From positions 71,847 through 135,846 of the forward strand of contig CAXAMN010004036.1 of NCBI GenBank assembly GCA_963970005.1: a DNA stretch of 64,000 nt, given 5' to 3'. Each line of letters starts with the position of its first letter. The stretch's first letter is position 1. Shown piece by piece: positions 40,432-50,013 of the stretch. The translations under genes and the position numbers were made by a program. The notes under the pieces are model-generated. The model was not told the origin of the DNA, did no database searches, and saw only the letters and a program-made list of their open reading frames with translations. This DNA is from Durusdinium trenchii (Eukaryota; Sar; Dinophyceae; Suessiales; Symbiodiniaceae).

Positions 40432-42348
40432 TCAAGTTGAAGAAGAAGAAGAAGAAGGAGAAGAGCAGGAAGAAGACGAGGGAGAAACGACGTGGGCATG
40501 GGCGTAATCTTCCATGACATCTGTCACCAGGCTGCTGGTCTGCCACCACCAAAGAGAAGCGAGAGAAGCCACGGTTCCCAGAACTGAGAAGATCATCTGT
40601 CGGATGTGCCACTCCTCACAAGTCAACAGGCAGTCGCTATGCTGCACCACATCGATCCATTGCAAGATCCAAAAGATGATAAACAAGACCGTCACGATGT
40701 ACTTTGTGACAAACATAGTTCTTAGCAGCAGAAGATTACAACCCACAAATCCAACAACTAATTTCCAACATGACATGCAGTGGAACGCCGTTGGACCACT
40801 CGAAAGATTCTGCATCCAGTCTCCAACTGCACATAGCATCAACCCCAGTGCACAGCCCGAGCTCATCACCAGGACAGAGATGAAGTACTTTTGGGCCGGT
40901 TCCAAGTCCTTTCTGGCCTTACTGAACTGGTAGTAGTCATTGAGATTTAGCTTTCCCTCAACCTTAGCTTGCAGCAGGGCACGGGCTGTGCTGCCCGAAG
41001 GGATGCTGAAGGCTATGGAGGTGCAAACAGTGAACGCCAGTGATGCCGTGCTGAAGGGCGACATGGCTGGGGTTCGCACCAAGGCGCACAGCGCAATGAT
41101 GCACGAAATCGCTCCTTCAATGAGCCCTTCTCTTTCTTGATGCTCGAGCAATTTTTCAGACACCATCCCTTGCTGTGTGCATTTTTCAAGAGCTTGTGCC
41201 ATGCCAATTTGGAAGAGATCTGGGTAGTTGGGAAGAATTATTGAGGCCAACATGGCCAAAGCGTAGAAAGGCTGACCAAGGGCCAACAAGTTAAAGCTGC
41301 TGTTGACATCTCCCACGACCTCAAAGATATTGAATCCAACAGCGACTTTGGCCAAGAAGATCGCTGCGTCCCGATCATTGTTGTACATCCAATGGGCAAA
41401 CCGACTCAAGATGTCTGTTGATGACGGTTTTTCAAGCGGCCAATCGGCAGAGGGGAGAGATGGAGGAGCATCGCTGGAGCTCAAAGGTAAATTCTCATAC
41501 CCAGCAGTAGCATTCTGGTCTGATCGAAGCCTTGCCCTGCATGTGACCCAAATGGCTGGCAGAGCATAGAGCACAGCGGACAAGATTGAGATTGGAATGG
41601 CCAAATGAAAGCCCGCGAAGGCAATTGCAAGGGGAGGCGAGAAAGCCCACCATGCTTCTGCTTTTAAGCACCAAAACAGGTAATTGCTACTGGGTAGGTA
41701 TAGGTCCACTGCACGGCACCAGCTGGCACAGGTGATACCCGCAGTCACATTGTCGACCAGGTCGCTAGTCCTGATCGCTTGGCATGCCTTCGGAATGACC
41801 TTATCAGGCATGGTGAGATTTTGAAGATGTGCGATGTCCTCTGGGGTTAGGTTTGATCTTAAGAATCTTGCCTGCATCTTCAGAGGGTGCAGCACAAAGG
41901 GTGGCTCCCAGCCATGCTGCAGGGCCTGAATGAGCAAGACTTGAGTGGCAGTGAAGAACACCCATGGGGCGATCAAACCTATCAATAGACCCATCGCCGA
42001 TATCAACGACCCCATCGCCGTCAATGCCAAAGTCAAAGGACCCTTCGACCTTGCCGACATTGCCTTACGGAGCTTACTACGGAGCTTGCTTGAAAAACTC
42101 TGAAGCACCCGCAGTGTGAGTCCAAAAAGCTGGAGAGATAATATTCCCATGATGAGCTGCACCACCACTGCAACGAAATTTGCCAACCAGATTGGGAGCC
42201 AAAGAATCTCAAGCCACAGCACCAATGTCACTGGCACTGTCAACCAAAGCCACAATGTTCCCTTGATGGCATTGATGACCCCCCTCCAGTTCGTCTCTGT
42301 AACACCAAAGGCAAAATAGAGCCAAGGGAGCCACAGCACAACTGCCAT
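40432..42348 (-). CDS. 638-residue multi-pass membrane protein, intronless
   Basis: Single uninterrupted frame, the longest in the window, and unmistakably coding. Apolar segments suggest 9-11 transmembrane helices at roughly residues 31-49, 52-78, 105-125, 127-142, 235-268, 355-372, 408-424, 432-450, 485-508, 527-545, 547-566 and 583-602. The central loop (270-325) is polar; the tail is a serine run (PSSSSCSSPSSSSSST) encoded by a GAA/GAG microsatellite on the plus strand. NLT, NAT, NSS and NLS sites are possible glycosylation sites. No transporter or channel signature recognised, so function is unknown; location in some membrane is inference. An in-frame TAG just upstream limits the N-terminus to this ATG or later ones. 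The absence of introns and the leader-like TTGGCTCAAG 63 bases upstream suggest a retrogene. Confidence 0.9.
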   Translation of the reverse strand: MAVVLWLPWLYFAFGVTETNWRGVINAIKGTLWLWLTVPVTLVLWLEILWLPIWLANFVAVVVQLIMGILSLQLFGLTLRVLQSFSSKLRSKLRKAMSARSKGPLTLALTAMGSLISAMGLLIGLIAPWVFFTATQVLLIQALQHGWEPPFVLHPLKMQARFLRSNLTPEDIAHLQNLTMPDKVIPKACQAIRTSDLVDNVTAGITCASWCRAVDLYLPSSNYLFWCLKAEAWWAFSPPLAIAFAGFHLAIPISILSAVLYALPAIWVTCRARLRSDQNATAGYENLPLSSSDAPPSLPSADWPLEKPSSTDILSRFAHWMYNNDRDAAIFLAKVAVGFNIFEVVGDVNSSFNLLALGQPFYALAMLASIILPNYPDLFQIGMAQALEKCTQQGMVSEKLLEHQEREGLIEGAISCIIALCALVRTPAMSPFSTASLAFTVCTSIAFSIPSGSTARALLQAKVEGKLNLNDYYQFSKARKDLEPAQKYFISVLVMSSGCALGLMLCAVGDWMQNLSSGPTAFHCMSCWKLVVGFVGCNLLLLRTMFVTKYIVTVLFIIFWILQWIDVVQHSDCLLTCEEWHIRQMIFSVLGTVASLASLWWWQTSSLVTDVMEDYAHAHVVSPSSSSCSSPSSSSSST

Positions 42349-42378
42349 ACCCTAATGCGATGGTCTGCTCGATTTCCA

Positions 42379-42382
42379 TCAT
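42379..42382 (-). other. out-of-frame upstream ATGs overlapping the main start
   Basis: Two adjacent ATGs (start bases 42382 and 42379) in the 62-base leader are out of frame with the main ORF. The second begins MEIEQTIALGYGSCAVAPLA and runs past the main ATG. They would act as an overlapping upstream ORF if transcription starts above them. Confidence 0.5.
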
Positions 42383-42410
42383 GAATCGGGCGCAAGGAAA
42401 CTTTGCCCCT

Positions 42411-42420
42411 CTTGAGCCAA
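42411..42420 (-). other. relic spliced-leader end (TTGGCTCAAG)
   Basis: Ten-base match, sense strand, to the 3' end of the conserved dinoflagellate spliced leader, 63 bases upstream of the 638-residue ORF. Such relics in genomic DNA mark genes copied back from trans-spliced mRNA. The bases further 5' do not match, so the relic would be truncated. Confidence 0.55.
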
Positions 42421-42867
42421 CTGCTGGGACGCACGCCGCTGAAAGCCAAGCCACTTGAGTGAAGAACCGATCGTTGTGGGATCCTCAGTCTGAGGCTTTG
42501 ACCAAGCGGAGACAGTCAGCTGACTCGCTCCTGAATTTGCCAGTTTTGACTGCAGCTGCTGCATCATAGCTTGCCTTGCAGCTGTGGGAACCCCACGACC
42601 CGACGTTCAGGTTTGGCCTGAACCGTACCAAGGATCAAAAGGTTTTAGCATGTTGTGATTGTCCGCAAAAAAAAATGTATGTAGAACATAACATCAACTA
42701 TCTCTCACTTCCACCCCCTGGAATGTGATATATCCAAATGTTACCAGCAGCGCAAACTACCAGGCCTGACAGGCATGTTTTGATGGGAACCATAAGCAAA
42801 TCTGACATAAGTACACCATTCTCATATATTGAGTGTTCACAACACATGTGCATCAAGATATGATGAT

Positions 42868-43045
42868 GACTTTAGCTGCAGAGTTTACAATGCAAGTGAT
42901 GTTGAACAACAATGCTGGGACTGTGATCATACTGAGCTCTGCAGCTAGGTGGTGGAAGCCGACCCAGATCACTTGAAGATACTTGAAGTTTGTTCCTGTG
43001 TCAATCCTCTTCAATAAGCAATCCCTGCTCAAGTGAAAACAACCC
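42868..43045. repeat. diverged duplicate of 34516-34700
   Basis: ATGACTTTAGCTGCA, TTACAATGC, GATGTTGAACAACAA and the end TCAATAAGCAATCCC... find counterparts in the same order at 34516-34700. Identity is patchy, so this is an old duplication. Confidence 0.5.
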
Positions 43046-43420
43046 GTTCAGTTTTGGACACGAGGAATATGAGCCCAACGTCTGCTTGGCAGCCATCAAA
43101 GCAGTGCGCTAGTGAGGACCAATCGATCGAGAACAACTTCCCATACTTCCTGAACGTCAAGCGGTACCAGGAGATGCTCAAGACCAAGTACTTGGGAGGT
43201 GCAGTCTATGGACAAGAACGACGGCAACCAGTGCAGCGATACATCAAGAAGTGTGAGATGGAAGTATGGCGAGCGGACCCTCCCGACATGGGTCTCCTCT
43301 CAATCTGTGGTCAGCAGAACGGATGAAACAACAGTCGGAAACTATGGATCACAAATGATCACACGGTTGAGGATGTCGAGGCGTGGAAGCAAGAAGAGTG
43401 AGAAGGCGGCGCCTACTGGT
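43033..43420 (+). pseudogene. decayed or spliced gene fragment, DUF4116-like hint
   Basis: Three adjoining plus frames look coding: FGHEEYEPNVCLAAIKAVR (stop TAG), then NNFPYFLNVKRYQEMLKTKY and CEMEVWRADPPDMGLLSICG (stop TGA), then RKLWITNDHTVEDVEAWKQE. EPNVCLAAIKAV resembles the V-x-L-A-A-V-K core of DUF4116 repeats, which are abundant in dinoflagellates. Frame changes without clear splice sites point to decay. Confidence 0.45.
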
Positions 43421-43530
43421 TCCAATGCAAGAGCCCGGGGGAAGGTCACATGTCGCAGGGTTGGTTGGAGAGGCTGCTCTCCTGAAGTCGATGCAGACAG
43501 GTGGTCTCAAGGCAGTGCAGCTCAAACCTG
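43395..43530 (+). CDS. candidate exon, frame uncertain
   Basis: Two plus frames are open: GAYWFQCKSPGEGHMSQGWL followed by ERLLS, and SKKSEKAAPTGSNARARGKV. The first is more protein-like and follows the WITNDHTVEDVEAW fragment. Confidence 0.35.
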
Positions 43531-43559
43531 AATGAAAGAGCTACACATTCTTTCAGATC

Positions 43560-43781
43560 GCGTTGATGGACGAACTCCAACATGCAGAACTGGAGGACGG
43601 TGGAGCCGGCGCATGGGAAGGTGACGCTCCATCAAGACCCCCAAAAACGGGTGTGCGGTATACGGTATACTCTTTTGGTGGATGGCCCAATAGCTGGGAT
43701 ACCGCCGGACTTGGAGCCGCAGCAGATGTACTGTGGAACATCCTAGAAATGGACGGATCTCCTCCCGGGAAAATGTGCTAG
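43560..43781 (+). CDS. candidate terminal exon, unknown protein
   Basis: Plus frame MDELQHAELEDGGAGAWEGD, PSRPPKTGVRYTVYSFGGWP and GLGAAADVLWNILEMDGSPP, ending KMC and TAG. Contains a GTATACGGTATAC palindrome. Confidence 0.45.
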   Translation, partial: ALMDELQHAELEDGGAGAWEGDAPSRPPKTGVRYTVYSFGGWPNSWDTAGLGAAADVLWNILEMDGSPPGKMC

Positions 43782-43892
43782 TGCTCATCCAGGACATTGA
43801 ATGTATATATGGAAAGAGCAAACATGCACACGATTTGGAGCTGGAGGAGGACTTTGGATGAGCTAGTCAAAAGGTGGTGCCGGAATCATCTA

Positions 43893-44462
43893 CCCGGCAT
43901 ATGCATTATAGAGCTACATAGAGCTACAGACGTATCTACAGCTTCTGTTGAAAACCTGGAACAAATCGACAGACCGCAAAACAGTCCGACCTTCGCTCGT
44001 TTTTTTAACGTCAATCGGTGGAGTGTCACGCAACTGACATTCTACCCCCCCAAAAAGTTGGGTAACGACCCTTGTTCCTTTCTCTCCAACTAAGGGGATT
44101 GATTGACCCCTTCACCCTTCACTTAGCACTCATTCCATCCAGTGCCTGTCATGGCTGTAGTGGTGATCGAGAGACTGATTTGTAAGCGATCAAGCGGCCT
44201 AGACTTGAAGCCAAACAGCCAGCGGACATTCGCCAGTTGTTCGATGCAACCACGTCTCGTCTAGCAAGGGACTGCTGGATAGCCCTAGAGATCCTACGAT
44301 GTTTTGTGCTCTGAAATTCTGCATCCATCTGGTATCAATACTCTCAGAATGTCTTCACACCAAAAAGCAACCTCTAGACCTCTAGAGGTTGCACCTCTAG
44401 AGCACTTGGCGCCTCTTTATCCCTCCGCATGGGTTCATGAACGGTGAAACCTCAGAGATGCA
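43893..44462. repeat. segmental duplication, copy 2
   Basis: Partner of 39160-39802, same orientation, about 4.7 kb away. The best-conserved 130 bp block is almost identical between copies. The 638-residue gene lies between them. Confidence 0.75.
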
Positions 44463-44710
44463 CACTAAGGAAACGCACGAGGTGCATGTGGGTGTGCAGG
44501 CAGCGAAACCAAGATGAGAGAAACGTCGTGTTTGAGCGTCGTCCAGTTGTGGTGTGAGGTGTTTAACAAAGTTGTGGATTTCAAGTTGACCCGTCAAAAA
44601 GCATCTTGATGCTACCAGCAGTCTCTGCTCCCCAAAATAACATGTGTCCCTCATAATCTCACTATATGCAAGGCAAATTCTTCAAAAAGCTTTAGATTCT
44701 CAGATGTGTC

Positions 44711-44895
44711 TCAATTAAATCCGTTTGAACGACGGATGGCGGCATCTCTCACAGCATCTTCCGTGGCGGCACGATCGCCGTATGCCGGCCTCGTCGGCCG
44801 TGGGTGCAGAAGTGGAAAGACCCGGTGCTCGTCGGCCGCGGCCCAGTGGTCTTGGAATTTGAGCACCTCATCCAGCACCTCATCCTCTTGATGAG
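44711..44895 (-). CDS. terminal exon, unknown protein
   Basis: Minus frame without ATG: EDEVLDEVLKFQDHWAAADE, HRVFPLLHPRPTRPAYGDRA and ATEDAVRDAAIRRSNGFN, then TGA at 44711-44713. Clear GC3 bias. An AAG just upstream could be the acceptor. Confidence 0.6.
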
Positions 44896-45227
44896 AATGT
44901 CACGGTGCGTGTTCACCTCAAAAACCTCTTCTTCAATGTGTTTTCCCAGGTGAAACAGGGTCAAAGCTCCAGAGTCCCGAGCTCCAAAGTGGCTTGCAGG
45001 TGTTTAAAGCCTTTGAAGATCATGTGTCATGACATGCCTTTTTCCAAGGGAATGAACAAAGGGATATGGCATACATCATACATCTATCACAAAAGATCTT
45101 CTTGGTCTACCGACCTTCCAACATCTGTTTCCTGTGGTTTGAAAAAGTTCGGTGTCCAGAAAACCACCAATGCTCGGGCTGCCGGCCTTTCAGAGTCCGG
45201 TCCTGGTAATTACTATACTTCCTTGTC

Positions 45228-45275
45228 TAGGGATCCAGTCGTACCTTCTCAGGTACGACTGGACCCGACCCTGGC
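45228..45275. repeat. family A element, copy 3 (deleted core)
   Basis: GATCCAGTCGTACCTTCTCA followed at once by GGTACGACTGGACCC, a near-perfect palindrome: the two ends with the core missing. Confidence 0.65.
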
Positions 45276-45449
45276 ACCTACATTGATAACAGTGGCTCCA
45301 ATCAGTACCTGTCCAGTACCTGCCCCTGGCCGACTCGAACGAAGACGAAACGTGACGTGGGGTGACTCTTCACTCACTTCACGTGGTTACCCCTCTTTCG
45401 AAAGCATCGGGTGGGTTTGAAAGCATTTCTGCTCATTTTTACCTCCTTG

Positions 45450-45580
45450 GATCGACATGAAAGGCGATCCCCGGAATGTTCTTTCGGATCAACACCTGGT
45501 GGATCCTGCGCAAAGGAGGGCGAGTCGAAGACCAGGAGCAGCTCGGCACCTGAGCCGGCGCGGGTAGGTGTTTCAAGAAG
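45450..45580 (+). CDS. weak candidate exon
   Basis: Plus frame FGSTPGGSCAKEGESKTRSS then SAPEPAR and GTAGGTG, a good donor. Short and polar. Confidence 0.35.
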
Positions 45581-45645
45581 ATCACCAGGGTGACCTAAAG
45601 TGACAAACCTGGGTGTAGAAGGGTATTCTTATAGAGAGCTATCCA

Positions 45646-45673
45646 AAAAGAAGAAGAAGAAGAAGAAGAAGAA

Positions 45674-45726
<53 letters not shown>

Positions 45727-45752
45727 CGAGATAATGATGATGATGATGATGC
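45646..45752 (+). repeat. compound microsatellite (AAG)n (ATG)n
   Basis: About 10 AAG units run into more than 20 ATG units, interrupted once by ACGAGATA. Long open frames here are artefacts of the repeat. Confidence 0.95.
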
Positions 45753-45990
45753 TTAGGGCTTAGAGATCTTTTGAAAAAGAAGATGATGATGTTGGACCTG
45801 GACTCGTGGAAGGTGAGCTTGGAGTGAACTGTCGCACTGTCGAGGTCACAAACACTCAATGCAAAAAAGACCTTGTGTCATAAAACCCTGCACTCACCTT
45901 GAAGAGGTTTTAGAATCCAAATGGGCCGGAGTCACATGGACTGACATGTGATGTCCGGACAGGTTTCTTCTTGATTGTGGAGATCGAGAT

Positions 45991-46233
45991 TCATAACTCA
46001 CGACGCTTCAACATCACTTCTTCTCCAATCGTTTTGGCCGAAAAACACGCGGTTTTTCTCCGTCCTTTTTCGCAAAGGTCCACTCCCCAGGAGCGTCCAC
46101 TCCCCGTGTTTTCGCGAGGACCGAGATGAGACTCCGGGCCATCGCACACGCTCACGGCAGGATAGGCCTTCGCTGCGGCCCCCGTCGAGGAACGTCCGAG
46201 GGGTTCCAACAAATGGACCGAAGAGGTGAAATT
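45991..46233 (-). CDS. candidate CDS, unknown protein
   Basis: Minus frame MNFTSSVHLLEPLGRSSTGA, AKAYPAVSVCDGPESHLGPR, ENTGSGRSWGVDLCEKGRRK and CFSAKTIGEEVMLKRREL, then TGA. Good coding composition throughout; start codon uncertain. Confidence 0.5.
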   Translation of the reverse strand, partial: NFTSSVHLLEPLGRSSTGAAAKAYPAVSVCDGPESHLGPRENTGSGRSWGVDLCEKGRRKTACFSAKTIGEEVMLKRREL

Positions 46234-46284
46234 CATGCAACTCACTGAAACAGGCAGACAGGGACAGGAGGAATGGTCTTTTTT

Positions 46285-46304
46285 GCTATATATATATATA
46301 TATA
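46285..46304. repeat. (TA)n microsatellite
   Basis: About ten TA dinucleotides. Confidence 0.9.
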
Positions 46305-47188
46305 TGTCTTTTTGGGGAAGGCCTCCAACTCAAAAAAAGAACTTAATTAGACAACCTTCCTAACATCTCTTGGAGCAAAGTACAGATCAGCGAGTCAGTC
46401 CTCCACTGCTACACTGCGAATCACTTCAGACACTGTCAACGAGTTGCACTCATGTTAGACATACACGACACTGAATACCAATCAGGTGCCCCCTCTCAGC
46501 TGGATAAAACCAACGCCCAAAGGTGTGAAGACAAAAAACGACCCCACAAGGGGGAGGGGCTTGTTGATTTCTTACAAGCAAAACCGCTCCGCTGCAGGTG
46601 TGCCATAACTCGACGCCTCGACGCCCTTTTTTCGCTCTCACGTTGGGAAGGGCCTCTGGCAGCGACTGTGAAAAGAGGTCAACAACGTACTATATGGATC
46701 TATACCATCCTGTCCGGAGATCCCGGATAGGGCTGGGTAGTCCGGACACCCAAATGGTCAGATGGACATGGATGGATATTGGTAGAAGATCTTTTGAAAG
46801 GATCGACACTTCACGCGTTTCACGCGTTTCACAGCTGCCAGAGATCGCCGCAGCCACTTATCGGCACACAGCCGAAATTGGAGAGATCAGATTTCCTGCC
46901 TTTACCATGGACCGTTGGCCCTTCTTGCGAGTCTCGACTGTTCGGACCCGTTGATTTTCACTACTGTGTTCACCACGATCTTGACAAGGAGGTAGCTTGT
47001 ACGTACAGCACCCCTCACCACTCTCTTCCAGGCCAAAAAGACACCAAAATACCTCTTAAGTTGGTTGTCTGGATCGTGATCTCTCCACCTGAAAGCGCCA
47101 CTCCGGCGCATCACCGCGCTGCACATCACTTCTCCGGGTCGAGGCGACCCACCGGTGGTCCGCGTCATCCGCGGCGTTGCAGCGCCCG

Positions 47189-47337
47189 TCAGACCGCCTC
47201 GCTCTCCCGCCGCTCCATGTCCTGCGCCGCCGACGACGCGGCGGACGCGGAGGCCGCCGCCGGCGCGGCGGTGCGCCGGAGCCGGCGGAAGTTCTGCAGT
47301 TCGCGGCGGCGGCGGAAGAGGTCCACGCTCTCCTTGG
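47189..47337 (-). CDS. terminal exon, arginine- and alanine-rich tail
   Basis: Minus frame PKESVDLFRRRRELQNFRRL, RRTAAPAAASASAASSAAQD and MERRESEAV, then TGA at 47189-47191. Almost every third position is G or C. The plus strand is also open but less natural. Confidence 0.6.
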
Positions 47338-47708
47338 GGGGAAACGAGGGGATGTTTCGCTGTGGGGGGAACCTATTTAAGTCTTGATTCTTGCTTTGGA
47401 GATCCTTTGGACATCTTGGACTAGCTTCCTTCCAGTGAAACTGTCCAACCTTCTAAGGGAATAGCCAATCAAGCTGAGCCAACCAAATGGTGCGCAAGAG
47501 AGGTGGATTTCTGTACAGTTTTGTATGTTAAAACGACAAACATGTCTTCCAAGCCACCTTATTTCGCAGCTTCCAAGTCTACAACTTCGACAACGAAAAA
47601 ATAACACTGCCTTCAAGGTTACGTTGGAAAGTCAACAAACACATACTGTCCAAAGAACCACAAGCAGCTGTTTAAATCTTTTGTCGCCCGTGATGGACAA
47701 TGTCGGTA

Positions 47709-47978
47709 CTATAGCCAAACCTGATCGCAATATGCGACCAAAGTATCTTCCGCGGAGAAGAGCGTCACCTGTGCAGCGAAGAGTGGTCTCGCGGAGGGAA
47801 CCGACCTGGCCCCACTGCCACCCACAAGGTCTGAGATCCGAACTGAGCCGGCCTGGTCTGGCCTTCCGAAAAATACCAATACAATTCGGCGCATCAAATT
47901 GGTTTCATGGCTGTTTTTTGGTCGTTCGCATGTGCCCATGGTGATTTCCACGCAATTCCCAGGCTCACACAGACACAC
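47709..47978 (-). CDS. candidate CDS or 3' exon, unknown protein
   Basis: Minus frame NSHETNLMRRIVLVFFGRPD, QAGSVRISDLVGGSGARSVP and FAAQVTLFSAEDTLVAYCDQ, then VWL and TAG. Reads as alternating beta strands. ATG choice uncertain. Confidence 0.5.
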   Translation of the reverse strand: MCLCEPGNCVEITMGTCERPKNSHETNLMRRIVLVFFGRPDQAGSVRISDLVGGSGARSVPSARPLFAAQVTLFSAEDTLVAYCDQVWL

Positions 47979-48020
47979 TTCGAACTTGGGTTTTCAGTTA
48001 GACTCAATTGCCACGATGGG

Positions 48021-48030
48021 NNNNNNNNNN
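48021..48030. other. assembly gap (10 N)
   Basis: Ten undetermined bases; true length unknown. A CA repeat follows at 48069 and a CT repeat at 48252. Confidence 1.
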
Positions 48031-48251
48031 CGTATGCAAGAAACCAAAACCCTTAGGAACAGGGGTTGACACACACACACACGCCCACTTTACACGCTTC
48101 CCCCTGGCCTGGGTCAATTCCCCACTTGGCATCCACTGCACGCGCTTCAAGGGGCCCTGGACCTCGCTGCATAGGAAAAGTGAAAACGGAGGTTCGGCTG
48201 GTCGGATGGACTTCGGTAGACCCGAAATGACATGGTTTTGCATAGGTTTTA

Positions 48252-48277
48252 GCTCTCTCTCTCTCTCTCTCTCTCTT
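48252..48277. repeat. (CT)n microsatellite
   Basis: About 12 CT units. Confidence 0.9.
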
Positions 48278-48363
48278 CGTAACTCATGCTACACTCAGTG
48301 GCCCTGTCCGAAAACGATGGACAAAGTAAAAAAAACGATCCCACTGCCCATAGGACGTTGAAT

Positions 48364-48552
48364 CTAAACCCTTGAAAAAAACCGCTGACAAGCCCCGACG
48401 GACCCGAAGGCTCCACGATGTTCTCGCATCCAAGTCACCAGCTCTGCGGTGAGTCTCTGGCCCTTCACAAGTTGCCTCGGCGTCACGGTCCCGTCGTCCA
48501 AAACAAACAGTGTTTGCGCGACTCTGACGGCGTTGGCGTGAACAAAAGGACC
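48364..48552 (-). CDS. terminal exon, unknown protein
   Basis: After ATTTTAG the minus frame reads, in phase 0, GPFVHANAVRVAQTLFVLDD, GTVTPRQLVKGQRLTAELVT and WMREHRGAFGSVGACQRFFS, then RV and TAG at 48364-48366: 62 residues. Acceptor, composition and stop all agree. Function unknown. Confidence 0.7.
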   Translation of the reverse strand, partial: GPFVHANAVRVAQTLFVLDDGTVTPRQLVKGQRLTAELVTWMREHRGAFGSVGACQRFFSRV

Positions 48553-48729
48553 CTAAAATTGTATGGACCCGGCCTCGCAAATTAAACATGTTTTTGGTGT
48601 TGAACGCAGTTTTTTCAAAGTGCAAGCCACGGAAAAGACTAACAATCAACACTGTCCCAAAGCCATTCCACACGCAGAAAAACGAAATCATGAAATCCAT
48701 TTCGTTTGGGAAATTCTGCATGGCACAGG

Positions 48730-48871
48730 GTCAGCTGGGGCGCCCACTGGTTCAGTTTCTCCATGGCTTTCGCTGCGGAGTCTTTGGACGGAAACCTCAC
48801 CGATCGGATCGTTCGAGTTTCCGCGGCTTCACGAAGAGACGAGCAAGAGCATGCTTTTGCACAATAACCCC
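48730..48871 (+). CDS. candidate terminal exon, unknown protein
   Basis: Plus frame WGAHWFSFSMAFAAESLDGN, LTDRIVRVSAASRRDEQEHA and FAQ, then TAA. GC3-biased. It overlaps, in another frame, the start of the 48850-49165 frame. Confidence 0.45.
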
Positions 48872-49165
48872 GTGTACCTGTTTAAAACAACGGACCCCTA
48901 CTTTAAAAACATCATGTCGGACACCCCTAAATACGGTCTGCCGCCCTTTCAAGCCGCTACTGAACTACCAACATTGCCGACTTTGGAGGAGTTTTCTTCA
49001 TTAGGTTCCAAAAACAACCGTGACTGCCCACCTCTGTCCGCCCTGTCTATCCACCAGCAGGCTTTCCTTCCCCCAATGGCACGGACTCACGCAAACGCAC
49101 TTGCCATCGAGGTCATGCAAAACCGCATGGCACAGACATCACCTTTCGAAAGTTTTAGCTGTTAG
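48850..49165 (+). CDS. candidate 3' coding segment, unknown protein
   Basis: Plus frame MLLHNNPVYLFKTTDPYFKN, MSDTPKYGLPPFQAATELPT, LPTLEEFSSLGSKNNRDCPP and ARTHANALAIEVMQNRMAQT, ending SPFESFSC and TAG. Proline- and asparagine-rich, codons less GC3-biased than its neighbours. Sequence beyond it is AT-rich. Confidence 0.45.
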
Positions 49166-49647
49166 TCTACTGAAGAATCAAGGTTTTTGTAGGGGAAAGG
49201 AAGACCCTTTCGATCTGGATGTTTTTTGAATTTTTGATACGAGTTCAATAAGCTAGGATTTTATATAAAATTTTCCTGGATTACTTTTTGGTTTTGAAGG
49301 TCTTTCCAGGTGACCCTATTTTCGGATTTCAGGGACCTATTTTAAAAATGCAACCGAGGTTTTCTTATTGGGGGGGGGCGTGCCTTTTAATAGGTGGATG
49401 GGATTATCTCCTAACCACGCTTCAAAAGGGCTGCCTCGCCACTGGCTGTGGCTGGGTAGCACAAGGGGAGTACCAGCGCTGGCCTGTTGTCCCAGGGCCA
49501 GGGGCGCCTGGTGGACCTGGTCAGGGGTTCTCCTCAGAGGTAAGTGGACCAGAGTGGTGCCAGACAGGGCGTCCCATCTCGTAGAAAAGATTCCAGGTCT
49601 CCCCGTTTCTCTCCATCGTTGATGAAGGTTGCTGGTAGGGGGCCGCT

Positions 49648-50013
49648 CTAGCATGCTTGCACGTCAGCAGGCTGTGGCCTGCAGGGGCCAGGGGGGCAAA
49701 GCACCCTGCACACATGTCGGTGTAATTCGTGTAGCCTGACCGCTACTCCCTCCTGGTCAGCTTCCAGATCTCCTCCTGCTGAGCCATGGCGAAGTTCCAG
49801 GCCCTCTATGGTCTCTGTGAGGCTGTTGAGCTGTTGCTGAAGATCCAAGCTCTCGACCACACGCGGTTCGCCAAAGGTGGCCTCGGCAGCCTCGACTTCA
49901 TCTGCTCGCAGCTTCATGGAGGTGTTCTTGTTTCTGTTCAAAGTGTCCATGTCGAGGCACTCAACCGTTTTTCCAGGTCGATGTCCGTCTGCACGTGGGT
50001 GCCCTCGCAGTAG
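49648..50013 (-). pseudogene. helical protein segment with a one-base frame change
   Basis: Upstream frame GYCEGTHVQTDIDLEKRLSA changes by one base near 49.95 kb to LNRNKNTSMKLRADEVEAAE, ESLDLQQQLNSLTETIEGLE and DLEADQEGVAVRLHELHRH. Both halves look coding, and the second has coiled-coil character. Either a frameshifted copy or an unseen tiny intron. A pyrimidine-poor region follows to 49.34 kb with weaker frames. Confidence 0.45.

Noticed and set aside
45629..45859. A minus frame with long Ile and Phe runs
   Set aside because: It is the translation of the AAG/ATG microsatellite.
46285..46304. TATA box in the TATATATA run
   Set aside because: It is a plain (TA)n microsatellite; dinoflagellate promoters generally lack a canonical TATA box, and no start of a gene lies nearby.
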